Assembly: GCA_021324635.1 (NCBI GenBank)
Contig: JAJPIS010000060.1
Span: forward strand, 1-64,000
Direction: 5' to 3'
Source of the DNA: Gemmatimonadota bacterium
GTDB lineage: Bacteria > Gemmatimonadota > Gemmatimonadetes > Gemmatimonadales > Gemmatimonadaceae
Length of the DNA stretch: 64,000 nucleotides
Shown: in pieces, positions 61,106 through 64,000 of the stretch
Position numbering within the stretch: position 1 is the first letter of the stretch
Layout of the letters: the number at the start of each line of letters is the position of its first letter
Notes under the pieces: generated by a model
What the model was told of the DNA's origin: nothing
Database searches by the model: none
What the model saw: only the letters and a program-made list of their open reading frames with translations
Program-made: the position numbers and the translations under genes

Positions 61106-62782
61106 TTGGCGACGGTACCATCCGACATCGAGATTGCGCAGCGCGCCCGGCTGCGCCCGATCAGCGACGTGGCCGGCGAGATGGGCGTCGGCGCCGACGA
61201 TCTGGACCTGTACGGCAAGTACAAGGCGAAGCTCGCCCTCGACCTCTCCCGCCAGCCCCCGCGCGGCCGGCTGATCCTGGTCACCGGCATCAACCCGACC
61301 GCCGCTGGAGAGGGGAAAACCACGACGACGGTGGGTCTGACGCAGGCGCTCCGCTCCCTCGGCCACCAGGCCACCCTCTGCATTCGGGAGCCCAGCCTCG
61401 GCCCGGTCTTCGGTGTCAAGGGCGGTGCCGCCGGCGGTGGCTACGCCCAGGTCGTCCCGATGGAGGACATCAACCTCCACTTCACGGGCGACTTCCACGC
61501 CATCGCGAGCGCCCACGCACTGCTCGCGGCACTGCTCGACAACCACCTCCAGCAGGGCAACGCGCTCGGGATCGATCCCCGCCGAATCACCTGGCCGCGC
61601 ACGATCGACATGAACGATCGCGCGCTTCGGGACTGCGTGATCGGGCTGGGCGGGGCTGCGAGCGGCGTCCCGCGCGAGGAACGATGGGTGATCGTGCCCG
61701 CGAGCGAGATCATGGCGATCCTCGCTCTGGCCGCCGACCGCCCCGATCTCGAGGCCCGACTCGGTCGCATCATCGTCGGCGCGACGGCCGGCGCGGCGAG
61801 GCGGCCGGTCCGCGCCGCGGATCTCAAGGCCGCCGGCGCGATGGCGCTGCTCCTCAAGGACGCGCTCCGCCCCAACCTGGTCCAGACGCTGGAGGGCGGG
61901 CCGGCGCTCGTTCACGCCGGACCGTTCGGGAACATCGCGCATGGCTGCAACAGCATCATTGCCACGCGCACCGCGCTCGCGCTGTCCGACCTCGTCGTGA
62001 CCGAGGCCGGATTCGGGTCCGATCTGGGAGCGGAGAAGTTCTTCGACATCAAGTGCCGGATCGCCGGTCTCGACCCCAAGGTCGCAGCACTCGTGGCGAC
62101 GGTGCGGGCGCTCAAGCTCAACGGCGGCGCACGAAAGCAGGATCTCGCGTGCGAGGACCTCGGCGCCCTCGAGCGTGGCCTCGCCAACCTCGACAAGCAC
62201 ATCGAGAACGTGCAGCAGTTCGGGGTGCCGGTGGTCGTCGCCCTCAATCGCTTCTCGACCGACACCGACCGCGAGCTGGACCTGGTGGCGGAGCGGGCGA
62301 CGCGGAGCGGCGTCCCGGTGGCGCTGACCGAGGTCTGGGAGCGCGGCGGCGCGGGCGGCATCGAGCTCGCCCGCGCCGTGCTCCAGGTGCTCGACGGCGG
62401 GACGGCACGGTACCGGCCGCTGTACGCGACCACGCTCCCGATTCGCGAGAAGATCGACGCCATCGTGCGCTGCGTGTACGGCGGCGAGGGCGCCGACTTC
62501 TCCAGCAAGGCCGACCGGTCGATCGACTACCTGGAATCGATCGGGCTCGGCGACACGCCGGTGTGCATGGCCAAGACGCAGTATTCCCTGACCGACGACC
62601 CGACCCGGCTCGGACGGCCGTCCGGGTTCCGGATCACGGTCAACGAGGTGTATCCCGCGGCTGGCGCGGGTTTCGTGGTCGCGCAGGCCGGCGACATCAT
62701 GACGATGCCGGGACTCCCCAAGGAGCCGGCGGCCGAGCGGATGGCAGTCCGTCCGAACGGCGAGATCGTGGGACTCTTCTAA
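61106..62782 (+). CDS. fhs: Formate-tetrahydrofolate ligase
   Basis: This enzyme makes 10-formyl-THF from formate, THF and ATP, feeding purine and initiator-tRNA formylation. At 558 residues it has the full family length: RLILVTGINPTAAGEGKTTT (P-loop, TAAGEGKTTT), KGGAAGGGYAQVVPMEDINL, ALRPNLVQTLEGGPALVHAG, FGNIAHGCNSIIATR and TEAGFGSDLGAEKFFDIKCR. TTG at 61106 has GGAG 7 bases upstream. It lies 46 bases after tatD; no convincing promoter is between them. A monofunctional ligase, it would normally work with FolD. Confidence 0.97.
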   Translation: MATVPSDIEIAQRARLRPISDVAGEMGVGADDLDLYGKYKAKLALDLSRQPPRGRLILVTGINPTAAGEGKTTTTVGLTQALRSLGHQATLCIREPSLGPVFGVKGGAAGGGYAQVVPMEDINLHFTGDFHAIASAHALLAALLDNHLQQGNALGIDPRRITWPRTIDMNDRALRDCVIGLGGAASGVPREERWVIVPASEIMAILALAADRPDLEARLGRIIVGATAGAARRPVRAADLKAAGAMALLLKDALRPNLVQTLEGGPALVHAGPFGNIAHGCNSIIATRTALALSDLVVTEAGFGSDLGAEKFFDIKCRIAGLDPKVAALVATVRALKLNGGARKQDLACEDLGALERGLANLDKHIENVQQFGVPVVVALNRFSTDTDRELDLVAERATRSGVPVALTEVWERGGAGGIELARAVLQVLDGGTARYRPLYATTLPIREKIDAIVRCVYGGEGADFSSKADRSIDYLESIGLGDTPVCMAKTQYSLTDDPTRLGRPSGFRITVNEVYPAAGAGFVVAQAGDIMTMPGLPKEPAAERMAVRPNGEIVGLF

Positions 62783-62786
62783 GACC

Positions 62787-63185
62787 ATGACCACTTCCAT
62801 GCAGTCGATCCAGACCCCGCACGCACCGGCCGCGATCGGCCCGTACTCCCAGGCGGTCGTCGCCCACGGGGCGGGACTCCTGTTCACGGCCGGCCAGATC
62901 GCGCTCGACCCGGCCACCGGCACGGTCATCGACGGGGACGTCGCGGCCCAGACCGAGCGCGTGCTCCAGAACCTGGGCGCGATCCTGACGGCGGCCGGGA
63001 CGTCCTGGGCGCACGTCGTGAAGACCACGGTGTACATCCGTCACATGAGCGACTTCGCGGTGGTGAACGAGATCTACGGCCGGGTCCTCGGCGCGGCCCG
63101 CCCGGCGCGGTCGACGGTCGAGGTGTCGGGTCTCCCCAGGGACGTGCTGGTCGAGATCGAGGCCGTCGCCATCGTCGGGCGCTGA
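62787..63185 (+). CDS. ridA: RidA family enamine/imine deaminase
   Basis: This 132-residue protein of the YjgF/RidA family hydrolyses reactive enamines formed by PLP enzymes such as threonine dehydratase. The family motifs are TPHAPAAIGPYSQAVVAHGA at the start, LLFTAGQIALDPATG, and the C-terminal PARSTVEVSGLPRDVLVEIE with the conserved Arg and Glu of the active site. It follows fhs after 4 bases. selD begins 27 bases downstream in the same frame. Confidence 0.95.
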   Translation: MTTSMQSIQTPHAPAAIGPYSQAVVAHGAGLLFTAGQIALDPATGTVIDGDVAAQTERVLQNLGAILTAAGTSWAHVVKTTVYIRHMSDFAVVNEIYGRVLGAARPARSTVEVSGLPRDVLVEIEAVAIVGR

Positions 63186-63212
63186 GCGCGCCGACAAACG
63201 GGACGGCGGCGG

Positions 63213-64000
63213 GTGGGGACGGCGGGAGGAGCCGGAGAACGGGCGGCTCGCGGCGATGTCGCGAGGGCGGGTAGCCACGACCGGGCGGAGCTGTTTCGCC
63301 TCACCCAGTTCGCACGCTGCGCTGGTTGAGCGTCGAAGATGGGTCCGGGTGACCTATCGCGGGTCCTGGGGTCCGTGCCGTCGAGCCACGATCCACGGTT
63401 GCTCGTCGGGCGGGAGACGTTCGACGACGCGGGCGTCTTCCGCCTCGCCGAGGATCTGGCGCTCGTCCAGACGGTGGACTTCTTCGCGCCGATCGTCGAC
63501 GACCCGTACACGTTTGGCCGCGTCGCCGCAGTGAATGCGCTGTCGGACGTCTACGCGATGGGCGGTACGCCACTCACGGCGCTCGTCATCGCGGCCTTCC
63601 CGCGCGACCGCCTGCCGCTCGAGGTGCTCTCGGCGGTGCTGCGCGGCGGGCACGATGCGGTGCACGAGGCGGGAGCGGTCATCGCCGGCGGCCATACGAT
63701 CCTCGACGAGGAGCTGAAGTTCGGGCTGGCCGTGACCGGGCGCGTCGACCCGCGGCGCCTGCTCGTGAACGCGAACGCGCGGCCCGGCGACCAGCTCATC
63801 CTCACCAAGCCGATCGGCACCGGCATCATCGCCACCGCGGTCAAGCTCGGGGTCCTCGACACGGAGCTGGCGACGGCGGCCGAAGCCGAGATGGTGCGGC
63901 AGATGCTCCGACTCAATCGCGACGCAGCCGAGGCGGCGCTGGCCGTGGGTGGACGCTGCGCGACCGACGTGACCGGCTTCGGGCTCGCCGGGCACGCCTC
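63213..64000 (+). CDS. selD: Selenide, water dikinase (SelD) with selenocysteine; 3' end cut by window
   Basis: SelD makes selenophosphate from selenide and ATP. The frame runs from GTG 63213 through an in-frame TGA at 63327-63329 and continues past base 64000. The context FRLTQFARCAG-(TGA)-ASKMGPGDLSRVL is exactly the SelD active-site loop, where Cys or Sec precedes the catalytic Lys (here ASK), so the TGA encodes selenocysteine at about residue 39. Downstream, DFFAPIVDDPYTFGRVAAVN, NALSDVYAMGG and GGHTILDEELKFG are family motifs. A hairpin at 63338-63358 can serve as the SECIS. A start after the TGA would remove the active site. Confidence 0.9.
63327..63358 (+). promoter_or_regulatory. Selenocysteine TGA with bacterial SECIS-like hairpin
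   Basis: TGA (63327-63329) is followed after 8 bases by a stem in which 63338-63345 (GATGGGTC) pairs with 63351-63358 (GACCTATC), including one G.U, closing a five-base loop CGGGT. Bacterial SECIS elements have a short stem with G residues at the loop about 16-37 bases after the UGA; here the loop GGG is about 18 bases away. Confidence 0.7.

Noticed and set aside
63256-63534. Forward frame at 63256-63534 as the true gene before selD
   Set aside because: Its product has no family features, whereas the frame through TGA 63327 carries SelD motifs on both sides of the stop.

Overview
The window looks like a chromosomal segment of a very GC-rich, Gram-negative bacterium, most likely a member of the Gemmatimonadota. 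This is inference from four things: SusC/SusD-type outer-membrane proteins, a complete Bat (MoxR/VWA) operon, a roadblock-domain protein beside a receiver protein, and conserved housekeeping blocks with very high third-position GC. The annotation has 60 protein genes, most in tightly packed operons with ATGA or GTGA stop/start overlaps. No tRNA, rRNA, prophage, insertion sequence or CRISPR array was recognised.

Layout. 1-8.4 kb is surface and accessory: the end of a SusC receptor, its SusD lipoprotein, a two-gene operon ending in a Met-rich multicopper oxidase, two small membrane proteins and a palindromic repeat array. 8.5-12.4 kb is pyrR-pyrB-pyrC plus a zinc-ribbon protein. 12.5-15.8 kb holds rpsT (reverse) diverging from a membrane protease-scpA-scpB-rluB run. 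15.8-24.1 kb is the Bat operon (moxR, DUF58, a BatD-like membrane protein, batA, batB fused to TPRs, batD fused to TPR/SH3), split by a second repeat array. 24.1-30.4 kb is mutL-miaA-bshA-uppP-birA-coaX. 30.5-32.6 kb is groESL under a CIRCE operator, followed by a third repeat array. 32.9-36.9 kb is a reverse operon: roadblock protein, receiver, mannose-1-P guanylyltransferase, GlmU-like protein, metallo-hydrolase. 37-45.7 kb has a lipoprotein, serS, a histidine kinase, pcrA/uvrD and gatCAB. 45.6-47.6 kb is a reverse envelope operon. 47.8-50 kb is murA-pgeF. 50-57.3 kb is rimP-nusA-ylxQ-infB-rbfA-truB-ribF. 57.3-64 kb is secD-secF-tatD-fhs-ridA and the start of selD.

Regulation. Several promoters share one form, TTGACN, a 16-17 bp spacer, then TA(G/A)C(A/T)T. 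They precede the copper-oxidase operon, rpsT, the protease operon, groESL, the roadblock operon, the lipoprotein, the nusA operon and secDF. Two of them form back-to-back divergent pairs with identical 14 bp spacing between the -35 boxes. The nusA operon promoter is followed at once by an intrinsic terminator with a competing antiterminator pairing, which reads as an attenuator.

Most notable points: a GTAG-headed REP-like palindrome family expanded at three loci with different tandem periods, once displacing the batB start; a selenocysteine TGA with a hairpin in selD; the nusA leader attenuator; RimP lacking its C-terminal domain; MurA with Asp in place of the catalytic Cys; a MiaA lacking roughly 50-60 internal residues; and three genes without a usable ATG/GTG/TTG start at the expected place.
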